A DNA stretch of 16,972 bases from RUG14186 sp964644555. Its GTDB lineage: Bacteria > Bacillota > Clostridia > Eubacteriales > Anaerofustaceae. The notes beneath the pieces are model-generated. The model was not told the DNA's origin and searched no databases. It was given only the letters and a program-made list of their open reading frames with translations. Location of the stretch: positions 1 to 16,972 of the forward strand of contig CAZXWI010000031.1 of NCBI GenBank assembly GCA_964644555.1, given 5' to 3'. Below are positions 1 to 7,879 of the stretch, in pieces. A program made the position numbers and the translations under genes. Position 1 is the stretch's first letter. Each line of letters begins with the position of its first letter.

Positions 1-6
1 TGATTA

Positions 7-27
7 TGTTATAATAACACATATAAT
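7..27 (+). promoter_or_regulatory. possible promoter -10 elements upstream of the S41 protease gene
   Basis: Two TATAAT hexamers lie at 10-15 and 22-27. The first is preceded by TG at 7-8, giving an extended -10 (TGTTATAAT). Any -35 element would fall at or before the window edge, so it cannot be judged. The gene start at 62 is 35-50 bases downstream, which suits a short leader. AT-rich DNA produces such hexamers by chance, so this is a modest call. Confidence 0.35.
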
Positions 28-61
28 GTAATTGTGCATATATTTTGTAAGAAGGTAATTA

Positions 62-1291
62 ATGGATAATAACTCATATAAAAAACGAAGAACTGTCATG
101 TGGGTAATAATAGTGGCAGTGCTTTTGATTGTAACGAACTTGGCTACTTATTGCTTATGTACTTATTTACCTATATTTACGGGTAGCTCCGCTGTTATTG
201 AATCCGATGACAAGCAGACAAAAGCAAATGTGGAAAAATTGTTGTATTTGATAGATCAGCTTGATGAAAATTTCCTTTGGGATATAGATAAAGATAAGTT
301 GTGGGACGGCATATTTAAAGGACTCCTCTATGCAACGGGGGATATCTATTCCGAATATATGAATGCCGAGGAGTACAAAGAATATCAGGTAACGCTTGAC
401 GGATCCTTTTTCGGGATAGGGGTTCAGATATCCAATGACGAAAACGGCAATGTAAAAGTTGTCAGCGTATTTAAAGATTCCCCTGCATACAAGGCAGGTA
501 TTAAAGTAGGCGATATCATTATAGGAGCCGACGGCGAAGATTTGTATAACCAAAGCGTAAGTTACGCAGTTAAGTTTTTGCGAGGCGAAGAAAACACAGT
601 CGTAAATGTGGAAGTTTTGCGTGAGGGTGAAGAGCTTAGCTTTAATATACTTCGTGAAGAAATAGAAATGGTCTATGTCAATTCGAAAATGCTCGATGAC
701 GATATAGGATACATCAATATAACAGAGTTTGAAACCAATACCTATTCACAATTCTCTCAAGCCGTCAAACAGCTTGATGCAGAAGGAATGAGAGGTTTGA
801 TATTGGATTTAAGGCAAAACCCCGGTGGTATGGTTAAGGAAGCTGTGCAAATAGCGGATGATCTTTTGCCGAAATGCCAAATAATTTATACTATGAACAA
901 AAAAGGCGAACGCTCCAGCTATGATTCCGACGAATATTGCCTTGGATTCCCGCTTGTTGTTCTGGTGGACGAATACTCCGCATCTTCATCGGAAATATTG
1001 ACAATTGCTCTTAAAGACAACAATGCCGCCACCATAGTCGGAACTACCAGCTATGGCAAAGGCATAGTGCAAGTGTTGATTCCACTTTCGGACGGATCTC
1101 TTTACAAATATACCTATGCCGAATATTACGGACCGAGCGGAAATGCCATTCACGGTGAGGGAATCACTCCCGATTATGTGGTGGAGCAAAGTGAAGAATA
1201 CATTAATACATTAATTTCAGATATACCATATGACAATGACTTGCAGCTACAAAAGGCCGTAGAGGTCATGGAGGAAAAAATTGGAAAATAG
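62..1291 (+). CDS. S41 family C-terminal processing peptidase (CtpA/CtpB-like), membrane anchored
   Basis: A 409-residue serine protease that cuts extracytoplasmic proteins near their C-termini. One hydrophobic segment at about residues 12-33 anchors it, leaving the enzyme outside the membrane. A PDZ domain spans about 115-200, starting at the FFGIGVQI stretch and including the SPAYKAGIKVGDII core that binds substrate tails. The S41 domain follows: DLRQNPGG near 258, then YSASSSEI. By spacing relative to B. subtilis CtpB, the catalytic residues are Ser308, Lys333 (YGKG) and Gln337. Length is close to the family norm. The ATG start has AAGAAGG six bases upstream (49-55). It overlaps the first PBP gene by 11 bases, so a role in wall synthesis or in processing a PBP or wall hydrolase is likely but inferred. 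CtpB of Bacillus works in sporulation signalling; which role applies here cannot be read from the sequence. Confidence 0.93.
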   Translation: MDNNSYKKRRTVMWVIIVAVLLIVTNLATYCLCTYLPIFTGSSAVIESDDKQTKANVEKLLYLIDQLDENFLWDIDKDKLWDGIFKGLLYATGDIYSEYMNAEEYKEYQVTLDGSFFGIGVQISNDENGNVKVVSVFKDSPAYKAGIKVGDIIIGADGEDLYNQSVSYAVKFLRGEENTVVNVEVLREGEELSFNILREEIEMVYVNSKMLDDDIGYINITEFETNTYSQFSQAVKQLDAEGMRGLILDLRQNPGGMVKEAVQIADDLLPKCQIIYTMNKKGERSSYDSDEYCLGFPLVVLVDEYSASSSEILTIALKDNNAATIVGTTSYGKGIVQVLIPLSDGSLYKYTYAEYYGPSGNAIHGEGITPDYVVEQSEEYINTLISDIPYDNDLQLQKAVEVMEEKIGK

Positions 1292-4200
1292 TCAAGACAA
1301 AGATCTCAGCAAAAAGCGCATTAAAAACGACGAAAAAAACGATAAAAAAACGAAACCGAAAAAAAGAATAAGAAAAAAAGTAGTTGTTAAAAAACGAGTT
1401 AACGACAAAAATAAAAAAGACCGCACATTAAAAGACGAAAATGTCATTGCCGATAATTCGGTATCGGAAAAATTTACCGATGATGATATGCAAAAGACCA
1501 TAATCGGCACTTCTGTTTCGGGGGCTAATAGCGAAAATCTCGGAAATACAGAAAACGAAAAGGCTAAACCGCACAAAAGAAGACGCAGAAAAAGAGGAAA
1601 ACAGCAGCCTTTATGGAAGAAGATACTCAAAATATCGTTCATTGTTATATTCTCTTTGTGCTTTATAGGCGGCTGTGTCGGATTGGGTGTGGCTTACAAA
1701 TGGATGTCGGAAGCTCCCGAACTTGATATGAGCAAGTTCGAGTTTGTCGGAGCATCTGCCATATATGATATTAATGATGAGTATTATCAGGAACTTCAAA
1801 CTGCCGAAAGACGTGACCCTGTAACCATACAGGAAGTGCCGGAACTTGTTCAGCTTGCATTTGTTTCCATAGAGGACCAGCGTTTTTATTCGCATTTCGG
1901 AGTCGATGTAAGAGGAACGGCAAAAGCTATTATCGGGGTGTTGACCGCAGGCAGTACCGATGGGCCCGGAGGCAGCACCATCACTCAGCAGCTTATCAAG
2001 CAAACCCACTTAACCAGTGAAACGAGCATTAAGCGTAAGGTAATGGAATGGAAGCTTGCTTATAAATTGGAAAAACAGCTCTCTAAACGAGAGATACTTC
2101 AAGCATATTTAAATAAGATAAACTTGAGCAGTGCTTGGGGTATAGAGAGTGCATCTCAGCTCTATTTCGGCATTTCCGTAGATGATTTGAGCGTTGCGCA
2201 GGCGGCTGTAATGGCTTCCATAATGAAAGCACCTACCTATTATAATCCGTATACTTATCTTGAGGACGAAGACGGCAATTATTACCTTGCCAGAGAAACT
2301 ACCGAGGACGGAAAAACAAAGGTAGTATTGAGCGAAGAAAATAAAGGAAGAGCAAAAATAATAGTAGATAAATTGCTCGAACTCGGTCATATTTCCGAGA
2401 GAGAACATGATATCGCCATTAATGAGCTTGAGCAGAATTTGGTAGGACTCATCTCTCCGAAATACAATTCCGACTACACATATTTTACCGATGCGGTATA
2501 TAACGAAGTAGTCGAGGATTTGCAAGAAAAATATAATATGACGTATTCTGAAGCAACGGAGCTTCTCCTTAACGGCGGAATAAATATTTATTCTACGGTT
2601 GATCCCATTATTCAAAAGGCTTTGGACTACAATGCAGATGATGATGATTTATTCGTTTCTCAAACATGGGAAGCCGCAGAAGCCAGCGAAGCCATGAGTG
2701 CATACACGGGAGAAGATATCGAATATATGCCCGAAGTAGGTGGTGCTATAATTGATAACGACACAGGTTATGTTGTCGGAATCCTCGGTGGAAGAAACAA
2801 GCAAGGTTCGCTTACCATGAACCGAGCTTTGCAAAAATTCCAGACCGGTTCTACCACAAAACCTGTTACAGCATACGCTCCTGCCATAGAAACCGGTACG
2901 GTAACATTGGCTACAACCTTTGATGATATACCTTTATCATTCTCAGGCTGGGCTCCGACTAATGCAGACTTCAGAAACAAAGGGCTTATGACAGTCAGAG
3001 ATGGTTTAAAATTATCGCAAAATGTCATTGCCGTACAAGTTGAAGCTATTACGGGGCATGAAGTATGTGCCACATATGCCGAAAAATTCGGTTTGGATAT
3101 AATTCGTGAGGACGATGCCGACCTTAACGGAGCTGCATTGGCTCTCGGTGGATACACCTATGGACAAACTCCTCTTGCCATGGCGAGTGCATACAGCGTA
3201 TTTGCCAACGGTGGATATAGATATGAACCTACTTTCTACAGATATGTTACAGATTCGGAGGGTAATGTTATTTTAGAGAGCAAACCGCTTCGTGTGGAAG
3301 TAGTATCAGAGCAAACCTCATGGCTTATTACCAGTGTATTAAAGCAGGTAGTAAACGGAGCTATGGTATATTTCCCGATACCGGGGCATGAATTTGCAGG
3401 TAAAACAGGTACTACCGATGCATATGTTTGCGGTTGGTTCTGCGGATATACTGCCGATTATTCATGTGCATTCTGGATGGGTTACGACCAGCAAAAAGTA
3501 ACCGTTGATGGAACGACTTACGATTTGAGACTGGGTATCTACGGTGGTGCTACGGGAGGACCTGCTCATTTCGGATATGAAGTAATGAAAGATATCTATG
3601 AAGAAAAAGATATGCCGAACACATATCTGCCATCGAAACCCGAAAAGATAGTAGAGGCTGAAGTTGACAGAATATCGGGAAGAATTCCTACCGATTTAAC
3701 GGCAAAGGACGATAGAAATACCATAATTACGGAATACTTTATCGAAGGTACAGTTCCCGAAGAACCCGATGATTACCACAGAGAATTCTTGATTTGTGCC
3801 GATACGGGTGATTTGGCTACGGCAAACTGCCCGAATATTGTAAAAAAAGTAATGGTATATAAGGACCCTGCGGTGGTTTATATAGCAGGTGGTATGCCCT
3901 ACAGAGATGACAGGCTTGTAGGCGAGGACGATGAGGGGTATATCGCACCGAGCGACAACTGCACGCGCCACAGCGTTGATGATGTGGCAAAATCATTGCT
4001 TATCGGAACGGTAAAAGACGATATAACTTCCGTAACGAACAATGTGTCGATTACCAACGAAGAAACTAAGACTTTGTACTCATTTACTCAGTCGGTTACC
4101 GGAGTTACAAAGTTTATGAACTTGAAATCTCTTGTGATAACCGTAAAAGATCCAAGCATTGCTTCGGTAGAATATAAAAACGGAATACTCACAGTTATGC

Positions 4201-4472
4201 CGCTATCCAACGGTACAACGCAAATAAACTTTGTAAATGTGTTTAACAAGGGAATTACAGGTGCATTGGGGCTTCCTGCGGCACCTTCGTTGGGAGAAGT
4301 CAACGAAACTTCTTATGAATACACTATCAGCGGAGAAATTACGGTAAATGTAAGCGGCTTCGGCACGAAACCTGTTGAACCCACTCCCACACCGGGGGGA
4401 GAGGGTGAAGGCGGCGAAAACGGAACAACTACTCCCGATAGCGGAACAAGTAAACCAAGCGAAACACCTTAA
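1281..4472 (+). CDS. class A penicillin-binding protein 1A (glycosyltransferase/transpeptidase), first of a tandem pair
   Basis: A 1063-residue bifunctional peptidoglycan synthase. Residues 1-110 are a cytoplasmic tail very rich in Lys and Arg. A membrane helix lies at about 117-140. The GT51 domain that polymerises lipid II follows, with EDQRFYSHFG (catalytic Glu198), GGSTITQQLIKQ, and the second Glu region in KVMEWKLAYKLE. The transpeptidase domain has all three active-site motifs: Ser524-T-T-Lys527, Ser579-Q-Asn581 and KTGT 708-711. A Cys-containing clostridial PBP1A tail follows (ICADTGDLATANC, then NCTRH). After it come an extra beta-rich segment at about 912-1030 that resembles a bacterial Ig-like (Big) domain and a Pro/Gly/Thr/Glu tail. 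The start is TTG at 1281: GGAGG at 1270-1274 sits six bases before it, inside the protease gene, which suggests translational coupling. The second PBP lies 44 bases downstream with no terminator between. Confidence 0.93.
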   Translation: MENSQDKDLSKKRIKNDEKNDKKTKPKKRIRKKVVVKKRVNDKNKKDRTLKDENVIADNSVSEKFTDDDMQKTIIGTSVSGANSENLGNTENEKAKPHKRRRRKRGKQQPLWKKILKISFIVIFSLCFIGGCVGLGVAYKWMSEAPELDMSKFEFVGASAIYDINDEYYQELQTAERRDPVTIQEVPELVQLAFVSIEDQRFYSHFGVDVRGTAKAIIGVLTAGSTDGPGGSTITQQLIKQTHLTSETSIKRKVMEWKLAYKLEKQLSKREILQAYLNKINLSSAWGIESASQLYFGISVDDLSVAQAAVMASIMKAPTYYNPYTYLEDEDGNYYLARETTEDGKTKVVLSEENKGRAKIIVDKLLELGHISEREHDIAINELEQNLVGLISPKYNSDYTYFTDAVYNEVVEDLQEKYNMTYSEATELLLNGGINIYSTVDPIIQKALDYNADDDDLFVSQTWEAAEASEAMSAYTGEDIEYMPEVGGAIIDNDTGYVVGILGGRNKQGSLTMNRALQKFQTGSTTKPVTAYAPAIETGTVTLATTFDDIPLSFSGWAPTNADFRNKGLMTVRDGLKLSQNVIAVQVEAITGHEVCATYAEKFGLDIIREDDADLNGAALALGGYTYGQTPLAMASAYSVFANGGYRYEPTFYRYVTDSEGNVILESKPLRVEVVSEQTSWLITSVLKQVVNGAMVYFPIPGHEFAGKTGTTDAYVCGWFCGYTADYSCAFWMGYDQQKVTVDGTTYDLRLGIYGGATGGPAHFGYEVMKDIYEEKDMPNTYLPSKPEKIVEAEVDRISGRIPTDLTAKDDRNTIITEYFIEGTVPEEPDDYHREFLICADTGDLATANCPNIVKKVMVYKDPAVVYIAGGMPYRDDRLVGEDDEGYIAPSDNCTRHSVDDVAKSLLIGTVKDDITSVTNNVSITNEETKTLYSFTQSVTGVTKFMNLKSLVITVKDPSIASVEYKNGILTVMPLSNGTTQINFVNVFNKGITGALGLPAAPSLGEVNETSYEYTISGEITVNVSGFGTKPVEPTPTPGGEGEGGENGTTTPDSGTSKPSETP

Positions 4473-4516
4473 TTAAATACAGATAACTATCCGTAATTTT
4501 ACATTTGGGATAAAAT

Positions 4517-7132
4517 ATGAAAGATAAGAAAAAAGAAGAAAAACAAAACGGTTCGCAAGGTACCGTAAATAAAAAAGGGCTTGTCATCAACGGTAAACGA
4601 ATTACCCTTGTTCCTAGAGAAAAAGCTCCGAGCAAAAAGGAGTTGCAAAATTCCTCACAAAACGAGTCTACTGACGGTAAGAAGCCTCTCAGCCGCGGCA
4701 AACAAGTATTTTGGCGTGTGGCTGCGGTATTTATAGGTGTATGCTTTTTAATCGGAGTCGCAGGGCTTGGCTTAGTGCTTACTTTGATGATGCAGGCTCC
4801 CGAAGTGGATCTTAGCAAATTTGAATATGCGGGAGCTACCGAAATATACGATATAAACGATAACTACTATCAGGAATTGGAAACCAGCGAGAAGAGAGAA
4901 GTTGTCAGCATTGAAGAAATTCCCGAATTGGTGCAGCTTGCGTTCGTTTCCATAGAAGATCAGCGTTTTTATTCGCATTTCGGAGTTGACTTTAGAGGAA
5001 CATTCAAGGCTGTATACGGAGTTTTGACTTCCGGAGGTACGGAAGGTTCGGGAGGCAGCACCATCACTCAGCAGCTTATTAAGCAAACCCATTTATCCAG
5101 CGTTACGAGCATAAAGCGTAAAGTAATGGAATGGAAGCTTGCTTACGAATTGGAGCAGCAGATGCCCAAGCGAGAAATATTGGAAGCTTATTTGAATAAA
5201 ATAAACTTATCGCAGGCATGGGGTGTGGAAAGTGCAGCAAACACTTACTTCGGTTTGAGCGTTGATGAACTCTCCGTTGCCCAGTCGGCGGTTTTGGCTT
5301 CCATAATGAAAGCTCCTACCTACTATGGCCCATATATATACTCGGTGGATGATGACGGCAACACATATTTGGAGAAAACAACTGATAAAGACGGCAACAT
5401 TGTTCCTGTGCATAAACCCGAAAATAAAGAGCGAGCCATTGATATAGTATATAAAATGCTCGAACTTGGGCATATCTCCGAAAGAGAATGTGAGATTGCC
5501 GTAAATGAGTTGGAAAACGATTTAGTCGGCTTGAAATTACCGAATTACGGATATAATTACACATACTTTACCGATGCGGTATATAATGAAGTTCTGGAAG
5601 ATTTGATGGATAAGTATAATTATACGGCAGGAGATGCCGCAGATTTGCTTGCCAATGGCGGACTTAAGATATATTCGACAGTTGACCCGATAATCCAGAG
5701 AGCATTGGACGAAACAGCAAAAGACGACAGTATATTCCCATCTCAAACATATTCTGCTTATTACGCAAGCGTGGCAATGAGTGCAAAAACCGGAGATGAT
5801 ATAAACTATATTCCGCAGGTTGGCGGAGCGGTTGTTCAAAACAGCACTGGATATGTGGTCGGTGTTGTGGGAGGCCGAGGCAGCAAGGAAGGTAACCTTG
5901 TTATGAACAGGGCTTTGCAGAAATTCCAAACAGGTTCTTCGACCAAGCCCGTTACCACCTATGCCCCCGGAATTGATTCCAAGAAAGTTACATTGGCGGA
6001 TACATTTGACGATTCACTTATTTCTTGGGGTAGTTGGACTCCTCATAACGCAGGTGGCGGTACATCGGGCGTAATGTCGGTTAGAGCAGGTCTTACAGGC
6101 TCGGTAAACATTATTGCGGTACAGGTGCAGAAAACAGTTGGGTACGATATTTGCGCCGAATACGGTAAAAAGTTCGGCCTTGACATATTGGAAGATGACT
6201 ACAACTCTGCAGCCCTTGCTCTCGGAGGATACACTCAAGGGCAAACCCCTCTTGCAATGGCAAGTGCATTTTCGACCTTTGCCAATTACGGTGTGAGAGT
6301 AACTCCCACATTCTACAGATATGTAACAGACGAAAACGGAATGGTAATTTTGGAAAGCCCGCAGGAAAAAGTACAGGTTATTTCCGAACAGACCGCATGG
6401 CTTATTACCAGTGTGCTGCGTAATGTTGTACGAGGCGGTACTACGAGCATATATATTTCGGGTCAGGATCTTGCAGGAAAAACAGGAACTACCGACAGCA
6501 ATATGTGCGCATGGTTCTGCGGATACACTGCCGAATATGCAGGGGCTTTCTGGTACGGTTATGACCAGCAGAGAGTTACCGTTGACGGATATACCTACGA
6601 TTTGAATGTAGGGGTATATGGCGGTTCCTGGAACGGACCTGCTGCATTCTTTGAACAAGCATTTAATAAATTCTATGCAGAAAAAGGACTTCCTGCGGCA
6701 GATCTCCCATCGCAGCCGGGAGGGCTTGCATATCGAGGCGACTGGGTGCTTGAAGATACTTATCCGACAGGGGTGAAGATTCCGACCGTTATGGTGGGAC
6801 TTTGCGCCGAATCCGGACTATTGCCCAATGCGACATGCCCAATAGAAGAAAAAGAATATCAAGATCGTTCACAGGTTAAACTTGTGGAAAACGGAAAATA
6901 TGTGAATGTGGATTATTCTGCTAAAGATGAGTCGGGTAATACAACAGTGGTTCCCGAAGAGTATTGCACAATAGATCATACGAAACAAATTCCGCCTGAA
7001 GGTGGCGAAACAGGCACGGGTGAACCCTCACAGGGTGGTTCGGAAGAAGGTGGAGAAGTTACACCAACACCCCCACCTACTCCGACACCTACACCGGATG
7101 AACCTGAAGAGAGCAAAGAACCGCAAGTATAA
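4517..7132 (+). CDS. class A penicillin-binding protein 1A, second of a tandem pair
   Basis: An 871-residue paralogue of the preceding protein with the same order of parts. It has a basic cytoplasmic tail (about 1-65), a membrane helix (about 69-92), and a GT51 domain with EDQRFYSHFG (catalytic Glu147) and GGSTITQQLIKQ. The transpeptidase domain carries Ser474-S-T-Lys477, Ser529-V-Asn531 and KTGT 655-658. Both active sites look intact, so it should polymerise and cross-link peptidoglycan at the outer membrane face. The Cys-bearing C-terminal segment is present (LCAESGLLPNATC, then EYCTIDH). It lacks the Ig-like domain of its neighbour and ends in a Gly/Glu segment and a Pro-Thr run. The ATG at 4517 has only a weak ribosome site (TTGGGAT). 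The 44-base gap upstream holds no hairpin, so it is probably transcribed with the protease and first PBP. A strong terminator follows 12 bases after its stop. Confidence 0.93.
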   Translation: MKDKKKEEKQNGSQGTVNKKGLVINGKRITLVPREKAPSKKELQNSSQNESTDGKKPLSRGKQVFWRVAAVFIGVCFLIGVAGLGLVLTLMMQAPEVDLSKFEYAGATEIYDINDNYYQELETSEKREVVSIEEIPELVQLAFVSIEDQRFYSHFGVDFRGTFKAVYGVLTSGGTEGSGGSTITQQLIKQTHLSSVTSIKRKVMEWKLAYELEQQMPKREILEAYLNKINLSQAWGVESAANTYFGLSVDELSVAQSAVLASIMKAPTYYGPYIYSVDDDGNTYLEKTTDKDGNIVPVHKPENKERAIDIVYKMLELGHISERECEIAVNELENDLVGLKLPNYGYNYTYFTDAVYNEVLEDLMDKYNYTAGDAADLLANGGLKIYSTVDPIIQRALDETAKDDSIFPSQTYSAYYASVAMSAKTGDDINYIPQVGGAVVQNSTGYVVGVVGGRGSKEGNLVMNRALQKFQTGSSTKPVTTYAPGIDSKKVTLADTFDDSLISWGSWTPHNAGGGTSGVMSVRAGLTGSVNIIAVQVQKTVGYDICAEYGKKFGLDILEDDYNSAALALGGYTQGQTPLAMASAFSTFANYGVRVTPTFYRYVTDENGMVILESPQEKVQVISEQTAWLITSVLRNVVRGGTTSIYISGQDLAGKTGTTDSNMCAWFCGYTAEYAGAFWYGYDQQRVTVDGYTYDLNVGVYGGSWNGPAAFFEQAFNKFYAEKGLPAADLPSQPGGLAYRGDWVLEDTYPTGVKIPTVMVGLCAESGLLPNATCPIEEKEYQDRSQVKLVENGKYVNVDYSAKDESGNTTVVPEEYCTIDHTKQIPPEGGETGTGEPSQGGSEEGGEVTPTPPPTPTPTPDEPEESKEPQV

Positions 7133-7144
7133 ATATCATAGCTT

Positions 7145-7176
7145 AAAACCAATAGGCAATATGCTTATTGGTTTTT
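7145..7176 (+). terminator. rho-independent terminator ending the protease-PBP operon
   Basis: The arms 7145-7157 and 7163-7175 pair over 13 positions (one G-T wobble) around the loop AATAT, and the 3' arm runs into five T residues (7172-7176). It lies 12 bases after the second PBP stop. Confidence 0.9.
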
Positions 7177-7289
7177 GCTATATATGCATTTTTATCAGAT
7201 TTTATGCAGATTTTGTAAAGGATGAATATACAAATTTGTAACAAAATTGTTTAAATTTGCATCGATAATAAGCTCAATAGGCAAAATAC

Positions 7290-7319
7290 TTGAAAAAATG
7301 CTATTGAAAATGGTATAAT
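7290..7319 (+). promoter_or_regulatory. sigma-A-type promoter for the COG2426/coiled-coil gene pair
   Basis: TTGAAA (7290-7295) and TATAAT (7314-7319) are separated by 18 bases, and TGG directly before the -10 makes it an extended -10. Predicted start of transcription is near 7326, giving a leader of about 45 bases before the ATG at 7370. It lies just after the upstream terminator, as expected for a new transcription unit. The 113 bases between the terminator and this promoter hold only AT-rich sequence, including short palindromes (e.g. AACAAAATTGTT, near 7240) of no clear meaning. Confidence 0.75.
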
Positions 7320-7369
7320 AGATAGTCAATATAATGGATATAATGTACTGTAAAGGATATTAAAATAAA

Positions 7370-7861
7370 ATGATTGATTCAATAAATGCTTTTTTAATCG
7401 GTATCCCCGGGTGGCTGCATATTATAGTAATATCTATGCTTCCCATAATCGAACTCAGGGGTGCGCTTCCTTATGGAGTTTTTGTGCTTAAAATGCCAAT
7501 ACTTCAGGTAATGCTTTTGTCCATAATCGGCAATATGATACCTGCACCTTTCATAGTGTATTTGGCAAAGTATATAATAGACAAAATGCTTACATCGAAA
7601 AACGAGAAAATCGTTAAATTTGCAACATACATAAGAGATCGAAGCTTAAAGCGAAGCGAAAAAATAGAAAAATATACATTCTGGGGGCTTGTTATGTTCG
7701 TGGGTGTTCCTCTTCCGGGAACGGGAGCATGGACGGGTTCGCTGATTGCATCGTTACTTCAGCTTGATCAGAAAAAATCGCTTCTTGCTGTCTTATTGGG
7801 TGTTTTGATGGCAGGAGTAATCGTTTCGGTGCTTATAAAGACCGGTATAATGCTATTTTAG
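7370..7861 (+). CDS. COG2426/PF06695-type small integral membrane protein ('small multidrug export protein' family)
   Basis: A 163-residue, very hydrophobic protein. Features recalled for this family are the early conserved acidic/Arg motif ELRGALPYG (about residues 28-36), the stretch IGNMIPAPF, and the GVPLPGTGAWTGSLIA motif before the last membrane helices. I expect about four membrane-inserted segments, with a short basic cytoplasmic loop around residues 75-105 (DKMLTSKNEK to SEKIEK). The 'multidrug export' label is historical. The Pro-Gly re-entrant motifs recall DedA-type membrane proteins, and the true substrate is unknown. The ATG at 7370 has AAAGGA at 7352-7357, at a long spacing of 12 bases. 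It shares a promoter with the next gene, which starts 18 bases after its stop, so the two may act at the same membrane. That link is inferred. Confidence 0.85.
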   Translation: MIDSINAFLIGIPGWLHIIVISMLPIIELRGALPYGVFVLKMPILQVMLLSIIGNMIPAPFIVYLAKYIIDKMLTSKNEKIVKFATYIRDRSLKRSEKIEKYTFWGLVMFVGVPLPGTGAWTGSLIASLLQLDQKKSLLAVLLGVLMAGVIVSVLIKTGIMLF

Positions 7862-7879
7862 CGGGAAAGAGGTAATTTA

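Noticed and set aside
4473..4516. Separate promoter or terminator between the two PBP genes
   Set aside because: No hairpin and no credible -35/-10 pair is visible in these 44 bases, so a shared transcript is simpler.
6014..6658. Open frame of 214 codons on the minus strand inside the second PBP gene
   Set aside because: It lies wholly antisense to the conserved transpeptidase domain, has no ribosome site and shows no protein-like composition.
7002..7241. Plus-strand open frame overlapping the end of the second PBP
   Set aside because: It is a frame-shifted reading of the Pro-Thr tail that runs through the terminator, without a ribosome site.
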